This document shows positions 11,378-23,070 of a stretch of 64,000 bases of DNA, piece after piece. The notes under the pieces were generated by a model. The model worked only from the letters and a program-made list of their open reading frames with translations, was not told the DNA's origin and did no database searches. The DNA comes from Mangifera indica. Taxonomy: Eukaryota > Streptophyta > Magnoliopsida > Sapindales > Anacardiaceae. The stretch lies in the NCBI RefSeq assembly GCF_011075055.1, contig NC_058154.1, positions 7,422,620 to 7,486,619 of the forward strand, given 5' to 3'. Made by a program: the position numbers and the translations under genes. The stretch's first letter is position 1. Each line of letters begins with the position of its first letter.

Positions 11378-11496
11378 AGGCATGTGGCATTCCCACATAA
11401 TTGTGTATCCCAAAAATCACATATATATAATAAATAAACATAATTCAAAAAGCAAAAAGACTTAAATACCTTTGGATATACTTGTGGATGTTACAA
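11378..11496 (-). mobile_element. LTR end fragment (minus orientation)
   Basis: The 120 bp resemble the right end of the LTR at 8133-10267. Shared features are GGCATGTGGC, then CCCACA with an AT-rich spacer, an AAAAAGCAAAAAGACTTAAATACC-like block and a terminal GGATGTTACA. It ends exactly where copia coding similarity begins. It is a scrap of the same LTR family inserted in, or recombined onto, the copia element. Confidence 0.55.
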
Positions 11497-12330
11497 TTTA
11501 CATGACATGCATTAAGTATTCACAAAATTCTATTGTCTAGTGAGAAATTATGTATTGCATGTTCAAAAGGTAAATTGGTGGTTAGAACATTTCCCTCCAA
11601 AGTTGGAGTTGAATCCTCATCATTCTTGCATAGAATTCAAGGGGTATATATGGACCCATTCATCCACCAAGTGGGCCCTCTCACTATTTTATAGTCTTAA
11701 TTGATGCATCTGTATGACAGTTTCATGTTTATTTATTACCAACTCAGAATGTTACCTTTACTGAATTTTTAACTCATATTATCAAATTGAAGGCATATTT
11801 CTTAGATTATCTGATCAAGTCAACATAGCTAGGCAATACTGGTAAATTTACATCAAAGCCATTTGATAATTATTGCATGTCTATAGAGATTGATGTTAAA
11901 CATTTAGTTTCACATGTCCACTTTCAAAACTGATTAGTTGAGTCTTTTATCAAACGATTCCAGTTAATTACATGTATTTTATTACTAAAAATTCAATTAC
12001 TGACTTCTATATAAGTACATGTTATAGTGTTAATTCGCTTGCGACCTTCTTCTTATTATCAATATTCTCCTCTATAATTAATTCTTGATTACTACTGCAT
12101 CTCTTTAGCGTAGAAAAATGGGACCCCAATATTATTTAGAAATTTATGTTGGAAATAATTTATCATCTATTATCAGGTATCTTGAACAATTATTAGGTGA
12201 TTTTTTTACTGTACGCTTTATAGATTGTCACTTTAATGAGACAATATTCTCACCTTCAAGTGAAAAGAAAATGCCTCTTGAAGTTAGATATGAACTTATT
12301 TGGCACTTACCTACTATGTCTCATTTAGAT
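11497..12330 (+). pseudogene. pol: Copia integrase, first part
   Basis: After a cysteine-containing tract like CSKGKLVV (about 11560-11580), the integrase core appears: a PFIHQVGP region near 11670, DASVR and SHVYLLPTQN near 11710-11740, then a stretch ending in SFIKRFQLI near 11940-11970. The C-terminal part (12118-12330) is open and reads MGPQYYLEIYVG, then IIRYLEQLLGDFF and DCHFNETIF, a block typical of the copia IN C-terminus. Several stops break the frame. It ends at codons for Leu-Asp, where the hAT element is inserted. Confidence 0.75.
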
Positions 12331-12912
12331 TAGGGATGTCAATTTGGGTCTGACTTTAGAGGCCCTGACCTTAATGGGGAGAGGATTCCCTAATAAAAAC
12401 GGGGAAGGGGACGGGGATGGGGATGAAAAAAATCCTCCCAATTAGGAACAGGTCAGGGATGGAAATACGTGTGTCCCCTCCCCGCCCCGCCCTTTCCCCT
12501 CCTTATCCCTATCCTCGTCTCTTTATATTAATATATTTATTTAAAATAATAATATATTTTTATACTTTTAAATTATTTATGTTTTTAAAATTTATTTAGG
12601 CTTTTGTTGTGGATATTAAAGTAGTTAATATATTATATTTTTTATACTTGAAATAGTGGGTTTATTTTAATTTTACTTAATTTTGTTATTTAATATATTT
12701 ATATTGTGTTTAGAAGGTATAAAGAAAAGATTTGGTTTTGCAGGTATGAGGAGAGGATTTTTTCCCGCAGGGATAGCAAAGGGATTTTTCTTTGTGAGGA
12801 GGGGACGGGGAATCATTTTCATCCCCATAGTGAGGATGGGGATTGGCATCCCCTATGAGGATGGGGACGACGATTGATATCTCCTCCCCGCCTCTTCCTA
12901 TTTCCATCTCTA
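12331..12912 (+). mobile_element. Non-autonomous hAT-like element (582 bp) with 8-bp target duplication
   Basis: The element begins TAGGGATGTCAAT and ends ATTTCCATCTCTA, giving imperfect inverted ends (TAGGGATG against TAGAGATG). It is flanked by ATTTAGAT (12323-12330) and ATCTAGAT (12913-12920), an 8-bp target duplication with one transition, as expected for hAT transposons. Subterminal G-rich tracts (GGGGACGGGGATGGGGAT type, 12395-12425 and 12800-12870) face C-rich tracts and can pair. No transposase is encoded; the frames at 12683-12877 and 12710-12907 are low-complexity. Copia integrase coding resumes right after the duplication, confirming the boundaries. The strand given is arbitrary. 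Confidence 0.85.
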
Positions 12913-12920
12913 ATCTAGAT

Positions 12921-13640
12921 CCTCACACATTCCATAGTGAAATTGAAGTACAATGGATTGTGCATTTAAAATTTATTATCTAACAAATGTTTGATGCATT
13001 TGTAGATTTGAAAAAAAGTGACAAGATAACCCATACTGTTGTCAATGCACCAACGAGAATTGATATGACTACTGAACAGTCTATTCGAGCCATAACTGAT
13101 CAATTTACTACCCGTAAAAGGCATTGTAGAGCTATTGGATCAAAAGACACTAATCCTCAAAAAGGAAAGACAAAAAATAAAATAAATATCAATCATAATG
13201 ATCTTAAAATGATTGAAAAATTCACTCACTGATATTTCTTCAGAAGAGATCATGGTCCTTAAAAAAACTAGAGTTGTTGAAATGAAACAAACTTCTAAAA
13301 TACAGAAAAATGAGAACACAAAAATCTTTGTGAATTATGTATATACAAGAGAGATGTAGAACCGTGAAATAGTTAACATTGATTATGTATTTTCATTTGT
13401 AGTAGCTATTAAAATTATGAATAGTGATGATTTTGAATCATGAACTATGGATAAATGTAGACAAAGACATAATTAGCCTAAATAAAAAAAAAACAATTTA
13501 ATAGAATTAGCTTCTCTTGCAAACGTAAAATGTTTGGGCTTGTAGTCCAAATATTTAAAGACGTATAACCCGTTAAATATAAATGAACATTTTTTATATT
13601 AAAAAAATGAGAAAAATGAGATTGTTAGATATGAAGCAAA
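12921..13640 (+). pseudogene. pol: Copia integrase tail and IN-RT linker
   Basis: Continuing from the hAT insertion, DPHTFHSEIEVQW is followed, after a short break, by the open segment 12987-13232. That contains VVNAPTRIDM and AIGSKDTNPQKGK, the lysine-rich tail found after integrase in this copia group. Between 13340 and 13640 come pieces like NIDYVFSFVVAIKIM and MDKCRQRHN, the region leading into RT. The frame is interrupted by several stops. It shows the polyprotein was continuous before insertion and decay. Confidence 0.7.
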
Positions 13641-14148
13641 GCTTGTGGCCCAAGGCTTTTCCCAAAGGACGCTAATAGACTTTAATGAAACATACACACC
13701 TATGATGGATATAATCATATTCGGATATTTGATTAGCTTAACAATCTTAGAAGGACTGGATACGTGTCTAATAGACGTAGTTACTACTTATTTATATGAA
13801 ATTTTGGATATTAAAATCTATATGAAACTCTCTAAAATATGTAAATTGTTTGATCCAAAAAGGGTCAATCTAAGATACAAAAATCAATCAAGTTACAAAG
13901 ATCAATATATAGATTGAAACAACCTGAAAGAATGTCGTACAATTGTCTTAATGAATACTTGATAAAAGAGAGCTACATGAATAATCCTATATGCCTATAT
14001 GTCTTTATGAAAAAGGTCAAAATCAGGATTCAGTATTGTAATAGTGTATGTTAATGACATAAATTTAACTGAGACTCTTGAAGAGCTCATAAAGATTGTT
14101 GAATACTTGAAAAAGAAATTTGAGATGAATGATTTGGGCAAAACAATA
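13641..14148 (+). pseudogene. pol: Copia reverse transcriptase, first part; YVDD changed to YVND
   Basis: The open segment 13645-13917 starts with VAQGFSQR, then has DFNETYTPMMD and LIDVVTTYLYE, the fingers and palm of copia RT. After a frame break the palm continues and the catalytic box reads VYVND (around 14045-14060). The family has YVDD, so a catalytic aspartate is lost, again by a G-to-A change. The part ending FEMNDLGKT stops at 14148, where the solo LTR is inserted. Confidence 0.8.
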
Positions 14149-16379
14149 TGTAATACCCGCAAATTCGTCTAAGGTTACTATTATCTTTTAGCTTTGATTG
14201 TGATTAAGTATACTTAATTAATATCGTGTGTGTGAAAATTGGGGTTGCATGACCATATGGGTAGGTCACATGCCATATATGTGATGGCAAAGGAAAAATA
14301 GTCTTTTCTCGTGAAATGTGTAAAAATTGGCTAAGTATGGTTGACATACATATCCATATATATTGGTATACACGCCCATGTAAAGTCAAGACATTTGAAT
14401 TTTGGATACGGAGTACTTTCATGTTGATTTCAAAAGTTATCATTATTAGGTAATGACATACACACTTATGTATGAAAGGTACACAACCCTGTATTTTGAT
14501 TTTCAATTAAAAATAAAAGGTTTCAAACACGTTTGGCTAAGGATTCTTTTTTATTTTTAGAGCAAAAAGCAAAGAATTGATAGAGATAGGCTAGTAGACA
14601 TGAAAAAACTATTGGAGATCAATCATTACCATGAGAAGATTAGCATATTGTCAAAGGAAAGGTAAATACCGTGGCTCTTTAATTTGTTTGATGTTTTGGT
14701 TGATCTAGAGGTTCTTTAATTTGTATGTAATATGTGGTGTGTGGTAGTCTTATTATTGCTTGAGAATTGGAATGGTTGTGTTTGTTCAAGATTAAAGTTA
14801 ATGTAGCTTGTGAACTTTCAATGCTTATAATTGAGGTTGTGATTAATCTTTGATGTGAGTTTGGTTGGGATGCTTTTTAGGATAATTAGGAAATTGAATG
14901 TTGATTAGTGAATATGAGTTTAGCTGTCAAAAACATGGTTGGATGGTTAGAAAATATAGATTCAGGTGAAGAAGAAATTCTAGAAAAGGATACTACACTC
15001 TCATGTATAAGGAATACACAATCGTGCACTTTTAGCAATGAATAGTCTTATATGGAAGAAACACACTGGCATGTTGATTTGGGACTAGGTACACGCCGAT
15101 GTGGTATAAGACACACGATTGTGTATCCTACCCTAGGTTGCATGCCCATGTATATGTGTTTGGAAACAAACATACACCTCCGTGTATGAAGGATACACCC
15201 TCATGTATATTTGAGAAAAATTGAATGTAAAGGTGTAAGAGGATTGCAAGGATAATATGAAGTTTCTAAATTCATAAAAAGTTATAGAAATGATTATTTT
15301 ACCCCTATAAGGAAAGATTATGAAGAAATAAACAATAAGACCCTAACAAAGGCCATATGAGACAAATATTGGATAAATGTGTCAAACTATATCGAAGATG
15401 GCATGAAGGGTAATTTAGGTGTGTCTAGCGGTATGGATGACAACACGAATCTTGATCGAAGCAGTTCTAATTCGAAAATTGAAAACAATGTAATATGAAA
15501 ATTGGAGCCATCAAGTTATGTGTAGTCGGGTCGTAAAAGCATCAAGTCTAGTTTGTGTAACCTTAATACCTTTTGATGACTATGCACTGATGCAAGGTGT
15601 CTTAGCATTTAGGATGCTTATGCACGCACTAACGTTAGGTGCCTTAAAATTTGGAATGCTTATGCAAATTTAAGAGAGGCTTGCGATCTCACTCCTCTTA
15701 TGATATGGTATCCATAGCCCAAAGCCTAGTTAGCAAATATACTATGTGCACTTTATAGTGATATCTGGGATGTCTTATGCTTTTACCAAGTGTCTTGGAT
15801 ATCGACATATATTGTTTGGCACTAGTCATCTGAGATGACACTGCCATTGAGGATTAGATGTTAGATGTCGAGATGATTCGAATAAGCATCTAGAATGCTC
15901 GAAAAACATTTCTAACACTACAAGGAGTTAAATAAAAGGCATATATGACATTGAGATTAATTATGTTGTGTATTTATAGGGTGCTCAGAGGTTACATACT
16001 TACTGATTGTATTTCATTTGTCATGTTCTTTTATGTGGTTTTATAGGTAGGATTATGAAATTGTGAAGGAGCTAGCAGGTCAGCTCGAGGCAACACATGA
16101 TATAGGTGCATTTTGGTCATTTTATATATTAGGTTGTGTTTATATAATTGGGTTTATTTGTGATACTTATGCACTTTATTTTATGATTTTGGATTTCGAA
16201 CATTAGGATTAGTAATATGTTTACTATGACTTATTACACTTTTGGGGATTATGAGAGTGAATTAATTATCATGCATATATGTTATCTCTATTATGAATCT
16301 AAGTGAGGAATCTTAAATTAGCATGTCTCGTATAATATATATTCCAGATAGAGATATGTATCTAGGGAGGGATGTTACA
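14149..16379 (+). mobile_element. Solo LTR of the Tekay/Del-like family (2231 bp)
   Basis: The segment starts TGTAATACCC and ends GGGATGTTACA, lies inside copia RT and contains no gag, pol, primer site or polypurine tract. A solo LTR forms when the two LTRs of an element recombine. The copia reading stops at FEMNDLGKT on the left and resumes with KYCLNLQIEH on the right. The flanking 5-mers (CAATA and TTAAA) no longer match well, so the target duplication has decayed. It carries ACAC...GTGT palindrome clusters near 14330-14500 and 14990-15210. Its ends and internal blocks match the LTRs at 8133 and 44472. Confidence 0.8.
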
Positions 16380-17255
16380 TTAAATATTGTCTCAATCTGC
16401 AGATCGAACACAATTCAAATTGAATTTTAATCTATTAATAAACATATATTAAAAAATTATTAAAATATTTTAATGTGGATAAAACTTATCATTTGAGCAC
16501 TTCAATGGTTGTTCAGTCTCTCGATCCGAAAAAAAGACCTATTTTGTCCTAAAAAAGAAGATGAAATGATACTCGATCCTAAAGTATCGTATCTTAATGT
16601 CATTGGTGTCTTATTATATTCGGCTCAATGTATTAGACCAGATATATCATTCGCAATGAATTTATTGGCTCTATATAGCTTTGCACCAACTTATTGTCAT
16701 TGGAACAAAATCAAACATATATTTCATTACCTATGTGGAACTAGAGATTTCTGATTATTTTATTTTATCAAATTCCCTAAAAATTCTAGTTTAATTGGAT
16801 ATGCAGATATCTTATAAGACTCGCTCGTAAATGGGATATGTTTTTACTTAAAATGACATAACAATATCATAACACTCCACCAAATAGACTTTGGTTGCAA
16901 TATCTTCGAATTATTAAGAGATTATAATTCTCCATGAAGTGAGCCGAGAATACATACAGTTAGGGTTTGTCATCTATTATATTTTAAATACATGTTATCT
17001 AACTTTTATAGTAAACACTCATTCCATATTATATGAAGACAATTCAATATGTATTGCACAAATTAGAGGTGGATTCATTAAAGGAGATAAAACCAAACAT
17101 GTATCATCAAAGTTTTTTTACACTTATGTGCTCTAATAAAACTGAAAGATTGATATTAAACAAATGCAAGCTAATGACAACCTTGCAGACTTATTCAACA
17201 AAACTCTATCGATATCAACATTAAAAAGTAAATGTATAACATCAGTAGCTCAATA
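16380..17255 (+). pseudogene. pol: Copia RT end and RNase H
   Basis: Right of the solo LTR the frame reads KYCLNLQIEH, then (16509-16754) an end-of-RT block with YLNVIGVLLYSAQC, IRPDISFAMNLLALYS and HWNKIKHIFHYLCGT. RNase H follows: GYADI at about 16800, then (16939-17136) SILYEDNSICIAQI and GDKTKHVSSKFFYT, the C-terminal H-K-H region. After a frameshift near 17130 a DNLADLFNKTL block ends the polyprotein near 17255. Stops are frequent. Confidence 0.8.
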
Positions 17256-17288
17256 AGCGACCAAATTGATTCAAATTTACTCTCCTAC

Positions 17289-17350
17289 AAAAGGGGGAGC
17301 ATTCATTAGAGGGAGCAAATTCTTAAAATGTGTAGTATTCATTAGGGGGA
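17289..17350 (+). promoter_or_regulatory. Copia polypurine tract, partly duplicated
   Basis: AAAAGGGGGAG at 17289-17299 is a polypurine tract in the expected place between the RNase H end and the 3' LTR. A following 36-bp unit is duplicated (ATTCATTAGAGGGAGCAAAT at 17301 and ATTCATTAGGGGGAGCAAAT at 17337), giving two further purine runs. The real plus-strand primer could be either tract. Confidence 0.65.
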
Positions 17351-17366
17351 GCAAATTTTTTAAGCA

Positions 17367-17779
17367 TGTCCAATCCAACATTGCGAGACAGTAAACAGTT
17401 ATGTTTCTCTACTTTGGTTTTTATTCTAACAGTTTTTTTCAACAAAGTTAATATAATTATCTGTAAGTGATAGAAATCCAAGAGAGAGTATTGAGAATTA
17501 GTGGCTTTCCACCATTTGCATTAAGTGAATGTGGGTGGTGGGGATTTTTATAATAAGTTTCCAACCCTTAAAGAAATCAATTGGGCAGTGGATTAAGTTT
17601 CGTTGGCTGTAGGGGGTGGTGGGAAAATTGTATAAATACACCCTCCCACCCCACACTTGGATTGTGCGATATAATTTTTGGTAGTCTCTTTGCTTGTTTT
17701 TGTTTCTTGAAATTTCCCTCTTCAACTTTGTTTATTTATATTTCGATTCTGTTTTTGCTTTTCTTCAACATTTTCAACA
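17367..17779 (+). mobile_element. 3' LTR of the copia element (about 413 bp)
   Basis: The segment TGTCCAATCC...TTTTCAACA follows the polypurine tract and starts TG and ends CA. It has a promoter-like core: TATAAATAC at 17631-17639, preceded by two G-rich GGTGGTGGG-type direct repeats (about 17531-17542 and 17612-17624). A T-rich leader with CTTCAAC motifs runs to the end. The left boundary is inferred and could shift by some tens of bases; there is no partner LTR for comparison. Confidence 0.6.
17631..17639 (+). promoter_or_regulatory. TATA box of copia LTR
   Basis: TATAAATAC lies 265 bp into the LTR, followed by a C-rich stretch (CACCCTCCCACCCCACAC) where transcription would start about 30 bp on. 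The same arrangement is usual in plant copia LTRs. Confidence 0.6.
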
Positions 17780-20700
17780 GAACTCACATTATTTAACATA
17801 TAATTGAAAAGAATGATGTTACGGATCTGATATAAAAGATGTCTCGAATTAAGAGGCAAACAAAATGTGTGGATATTTCTCATGAAATAGAGAAGTGGGG
17901 CAGAATCCATGATAAATCGTTGGAAATTTCAGCAATTAATAAATAAATCAACCATAGCTTGACACGTTTCTTAAAAATGTCACGTAAATCCCATTTTCTC
18001 AAAAAGAGTAGTGGGCGTCAATTGAGCCCCCACCTTGCTTGTCCTATTTTGGGGCAGGTCCATTTTAACTAAATTTATAATTACTTTTGTTCCTGTTCAC
18101 CACTTCATTCTCTTTTGTCTGGTATTACTTTCAGGACACATCTTATTCATTATACAAAATAATATAATTATGCAAATCGCAAATGAATTGATTAGACAAG
18201 GAAAGATTGGTGATAATTCAATGCTGAATAATTATATTTTATAAGTTTTATAGATTTTGAAAATTGAGGGTAGAGTTAAGAGTGAATTAAAAAAGAGAAG
18301 AGAATTGTCAAATTTGGGAAGAAGGTGAATTAATGTGTGATCTTATTGTGTCACACATGAACAAGTAGTCACTAGGCAAATTGGGGAATAAACAAGAGAA
18401 TGCATTTTTATTTTTATTTTTTTATTTTTTATTTTTATAATATAATATGGTGGACATTATAATTTTGATAAATTGACAACTTGCCTCTAGAAGTTTGTAT
18501 TATTATAAAAGTACAAGTGGATTTCACCCTTTCATGGACTGTCCCCAGTTCTGTCAATGTCCAATTAAACCCCCAATCCTTTCTATCTATTTTTTCATTT
18601 TCTTAATAATCACTTGATGAATTAAGTCCCTAGATGGATCTTCCATAATTTTCGAATTAACAAAAATTTTTTGCCTTAAATTATGAGCTGACAAATTATT
18701 ACCTAACTGCCCCACTATTTATTATTTTAATGCTAAAAAATTTAGGTAAGAGGATTTTTATTATTTCTATAACTATGGAGGGATTTTGGTATTTAATTAT
18801 ACAAAAAATTAAAGAGTATTTTTGTTTTTGTTTTAACCTATATTTTGGATGATAAAAGAATTTATTTAATTTGTTTTAGAGATCACTAATTATTTTAAAA
18901 AACTACTAAATATCTCCTTATTTGGGGGGTTTATTTTTAGAAATTATTAAAATATTATAAAATAAAAAAAACACTAAAAAGTCATAAATTAATGGTGGGT
19001 TGGAAGCACAAAATGTCCTCTTGTGTGGCTTGCAAATTGTGTACCAGCAATTTTATTGAAATATCCTCTTGTGTTCTCCATAATTTCATTCATTAATTAT
19101 GGGTTTGAAATAAGTAAAGAATAATATTATATATATATTTATTTTAAATATATAAATAAATATTTATTTCTGATTATTATTATATAATAAATGTTATTTT
19201 ATTTTTAATTAAAAATATATAATTATATAATAATATATATTAAATATATATTTATTCGTATATTTATATATATATTTTTTATAATAAACAAATTTACATT
19301 TCTTTTTCAAAATAAAAATGGAATAAAACAAATTATATATAATTGTGTACTGCTTACACCACTTGGACCCACTTATATTTTACTACAAAATGACTTGTCT
19401 CTTTCATAATCAACATCTACATAATTCTCCAGATGGGATTTTCATAAATTATAATCTTATATTTTGTATTCTAATATGAATGATTTCCATTGCACTTATT
19501 TTTCATAATATCATCGCAAGTATAATGATTAAATAAGATATTTCATGATTACTGTGACAGAATCTAAATAAAATAAAATTCAAATATTCAGGTCTAAGCA
19601 TAATTTACACATGTCTCTTTCCACAGAATTATATATGTTAGGTTTGAGTGATGAAATTTAGATCAACAAAATTTAAAATTAAAATAAATGAAGTCCTACT
19701 TGAATCTTGTTCTTGTTCTAAATGATGCTCAAAAGCTATAAAATTATATATCCCATTTCTTTTTGTAAAGAATTTCAGGCACACACACAATTGAACTACT
19801 TTTGATGTGTTCTTTTATTTACTTTTACCTTTTAATATTTTAAGTAGACTGGAGAGAAAATGATTTAACTGTATTGAAAATATAGATTGATACTTGTATG
19901 AATTAGACAATGAATTTTGATTTAATTATAAATGATATGATATGATTCCTTTATTTTGTTAAATGGGAACATTTATAGGTAATTTTGGCAAGATTATGAA
20001 TTAGCAAATCAAGTAGCCTTTCTATTACTTCAACTTGAAGAAGAAGTGTGAGAAATAAGAATCTTTATAAATCCAACATCACTTTAATTTTCATTATTTA
20101 ATTTTAGCTACAATTACATCAGCATTTAATCATTCCTTCTTTTATTAATTATATAAGATTTTAGTAAATATGAACATCTGTCATTATTCACTCACAAACA
20201 GTATAATGAATATCAAAATTCTATTTTCCCTTTTCTATTTTATAATAATATAGATGAAATATAACCATTCGATTTAAAGGGTATCTAAATCACCCATTAA
20301 AATGGAATTAGACTATAAATAATAACAAAAAGTGAATGAAGAACAAAGTTTGAATGCAACTAAAGATGGCACTTATTGTATAGAAGTTATGTGAATGTTA
20401 ACCTGTAAGAGGCACTTGTTTCTCTTACATCATTCGGAATGTTAACATTTCAAAAGAATCCAAAAAGTGGTTTCAAGTGTAGGCCATATTAAGGGGTGCA
20501 AAAGGGTCCATTTCTCATTATAATATTATAACAAAACAAAAACCCACTTCCCAATGAGCCCTTTCAGCTGTTTTTTAATTCAAATTTGTCCGTTTTCAAA
20601 ACCCTAATTTCAATCCTTTGGTTATCACATCTTACATAACCTGTCTATCAATTACCACTAAATTAAAATCTAAACATCTTTCAAATTTGTAACTGTCCCA

Positions 20701-21518
20701 ATATAAAATATACTTGAGTGGAAATCAAATCTTATTATTAATCCCAACAAAATTTATATCAATTCTTTTAAGTTCTTATTCAAGTTTAACACATTTATGG
20801 CAATAATTTTGACAAACCTCAAAATGCATACTTGTTCAAAGTCTTTTTATGAAGATAATATTATGTACTTTTATAATAAATATTAATTCAGATTTCACAA
20901 ATATGTCTCAAAGGTAATATAGGTTTTTTTTTAATATATATTTCAGAGTCCTTTATGGACGCTTATAATTTAGATTATGCATTTAAGATTTCAAGTGAAT
21001 TTAAATTTGTATCTTTTTTTTTAGTTTTTAAGCTGATAAATAACTGTATATGATGGATGCACATCTGTTCATTCAATGTCACGTCAATATAATGGATAAC
21101 ATAATATATTTGAATATTTAAAAGGACACACGACTAATTATGTCTAGAATGCAGATCTCATACAATCAATTATAGGAAGAATTTTAAAAAGGACACATTA
21201 TCACGTTTTGAGGGATACTTATCCCATAATGCAAAATCGTTCTTACCCTCTCGAGAGAGAAACAAATCTGACTTGTGTGATTTCAATAATGTTGGTAGTT
21301 TTTAGCGTTGAAAGAGTGAAATTTTTATTGTTTAAAAGGTGTTTAGAAACAACAAATCGTCCAAGTCAGGAGCCTAAGTAAGTAGGACGATATGTGATAA
21401 CTATTATTTGTGGCTTAGGCAATGATTTGTTATGAAATTGAGGATGAGTGATTATTGTATAACAAGGATGCGACAATCTGTTATATGTGTGTGAAGAAGA
21501 AGTCAAAATTTAAAAGTA
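17780..21518. other. AT-rich DNA without recognisable gene or element
   Basis: No coding similarity, LTR ends or inverted termini are visible in these 3.7 kb. Local features are T- and A-runs (18400-18440), an AT-alternating zone (19125-19290) and moderately mixed sequence at 20440-20640 and 21180-21500. It could be old intergenic DNA or decayed repeats. Open frames of 60-70 codons are within chance expectation. Confidence 0.4.
19125..19290. repeat. AT-rich low-complexity tract
   Basis: The tract consists almost only of A and T with alternating TATATA runs and TAAATATA units. It resembles a decayed microsatellite or the AT core of a MITE; no inverted termini are evident. Confidence 0.6.
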
Positions 21519-21703
21519 TAACGTCCTATGATCTAGAACTATAAACAAATTTGTTGGCAGACACACTCACACATGCACATATACACACACATAGAGATAC
21601 CACACACACTTGGTTGTGTGATTCAAATTGTTATAGCATGTTAAGCAAGAGTGGTATTTTTATATCTGAAGTGTTGAATTATATAAAGTTGACATGTATG
21701 CAT
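21519..21703 (+). mobile_element. Possible left part of an old gypsy LTR
   Basis: From TATAACGTCC the sequence becomes rich in ACAC and GTGT motifs (21560-21620), as in the other gypsy LTRs. It is cut at 21703 by the insertion at 21704-28514, and similar sequence continues at 28520. The idea that this is the start of the LTR ending at 31956 is inference. Confidence 0.35.
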
Positions 21704-22584
21704 TGTAACACCCCTCCTTAGAAGTGCTATCCACCAAAGGAGAAATGTTACGAATTAATATCTGGAGCGTTTATATATTTTTTTTCTTTTAAAATACTTT
21801 AAAATAAACGCATCACTAAAAGTGTTTAGAAATTATTCTAAGAAAACTGAGAGTCTGAAAGCAAACAAAAGATGTATACACTCGTACGAAAACTCATCTG
21901 AAAACATTTGAAAATGTAGAGTAATCATATACAACTGTACCATCATCTCAAAAAGGTCTAAAAGTAACAAGAACATGCGACTGTATGCATGTAATACAAA
22001 CCAAAAATAACCTGCTCTAACCGGATCTATCTTCGCTGACCTGACCCTACCTCGCAGCTACCTCGATCACTTGTACCTGTAATCATGAAAGAAAAGGAAG
22101 TGAGTGATAAGAACACTCAGTAAGGGGAAAGAATCAAGTAAACTATCTCTTTTCCTGTTCTAACTCACTTTTGGGACTCCACCTTACATCCTAACCTCTA
22201 TAAGAAATTGAGGGGATAATCTAGTTCATTTTTTACTATTTGGGTCATACTTTGTCCCATCTGGTATCTGTTTGATACTTTCTGGAAGCTAAATATAGGG
22301 ATTTGGCACTTTGCTAAGCTCGAACTCTATTTCTTTCTTTCACTATACTATTTCTGAATCTGAATTGAGCTCTACTGCAAGCATGCTCTACTGCAAGCGG
22401 ACCCTACTAGAGGTCTATGTTCTACTATGGACGTGTCCTACTACGGACGGTGTAGTGTAAAGTGCCCCCTCATAGTTTATAACATGCATGCGGGTCTTAT
22501 ATCTTACAATTTACTTCCATCTAAATTTATTCATAACTCACCAGACATTACTTTTGGGATGACCCCTAAATCTTGAGCCCCAAA

Positions 22585-22672
22585 TTCCTTTTCTTGTTTT
22601 TCTTTCTTTTTCTTTTCTTCTTTTCTTTTTGTTTTTCTCTCCTTTCTTTCCTTTCCTTTCCTTTCTTGCCCA
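22585..22672. repeat. Polypyrimidine tract inside LTR
   Basis: Nearly 90 bases of C and T, with TTTCTTTTTC and later CTTTCCTTTC units, interrupted by few purines. On the transcribed (minus) strand it is a purine run. It creates a false Phe/Leu-rich open frame at 22573-22836. Confidence 0.8.
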
Positions 22673-22761
22673 AAACTACGAAATATTGTTCACAGAATAG
22701 TCATTTAGCAGGACAACCTTCTTTTTCATACAATTTAATAGCCCAGACAGTTTCTAATTCA

Positions 22762-23070
22762 TACAAGCTATATATCGTTGAAAAGAGGATTCAAAGATCT
22801 TTCCAACAAGCTATAATAGCACTCATAATTCAATAGATAAGATAGTCAAAACGTAAGCTAAAATCAGTGGTAAAAACTACCTCTTTTATTTATTTGGTAA
22901 AACAGTCCTTGTGGTACATGTAATATTTAACAATCCAAATGATCCCCAATTTATACAAGCTATATATCACTGAAACGAGAATTCAAAGATCTTTCCAACA
23001 AGATATAATAGCACTCATAAATCCTTAGATAAGGTAGCCAAAACATGGGACGAATGTAGTGGCAAAAATT
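22762..23070. repeat. Direct duplication inside LTR, period 192 bp
   Basis: TACAAGCTATATATC at 22762 recurs at 22954. Both are followed by ATTCAAAGATCTTTCCAACA, then a TATAATAGCACTCATAA block and a GATAAGRTAG..CAAAAC stretch. Similarity covers about 110 bp per copy. Only the left LTR shows it, because the equivalent part of the right LTR is deleted. Confidence 0.8.

Larger units (their letters stand above)
11497..17779 (+). mobile_element. Ty1/copia retrotransposon, 5'-truncated, with two insertions
   Basis: Plus-strand pieces give, in order, the GAG-pre-integrase end and integrase (11497-12330), integrase tail and linker (12921-13640), RT (13641-14148 and 16380-16760), RNase H (16790-17250), a polypurine tract and a 3' LTR. 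The protein resembles the TNT1-94-type copia polyprotein common in angiosperms. It is interrupted by a hAT element (12331-12912) and a gypsy solo LTR (14149-16379); on both sides of each the reading resumes in the same domain. Gag and the 5' LTR are missing. Confidence 0.85.

Noticed and set aside
12683..12907. Overlapping frames on both strands with Gly/Arg/Pro-rich ends
   Set aside because: They translate the G-rich and C-rich tracts of the non-autonomous hAT element.
22573..22836. 87-codon open frame rich in Phe and Leu, looks like a membrane protein
   Set aside because: It is produced by the polypyrimidine tract within an LTR, and the element's genes are on the other strand.
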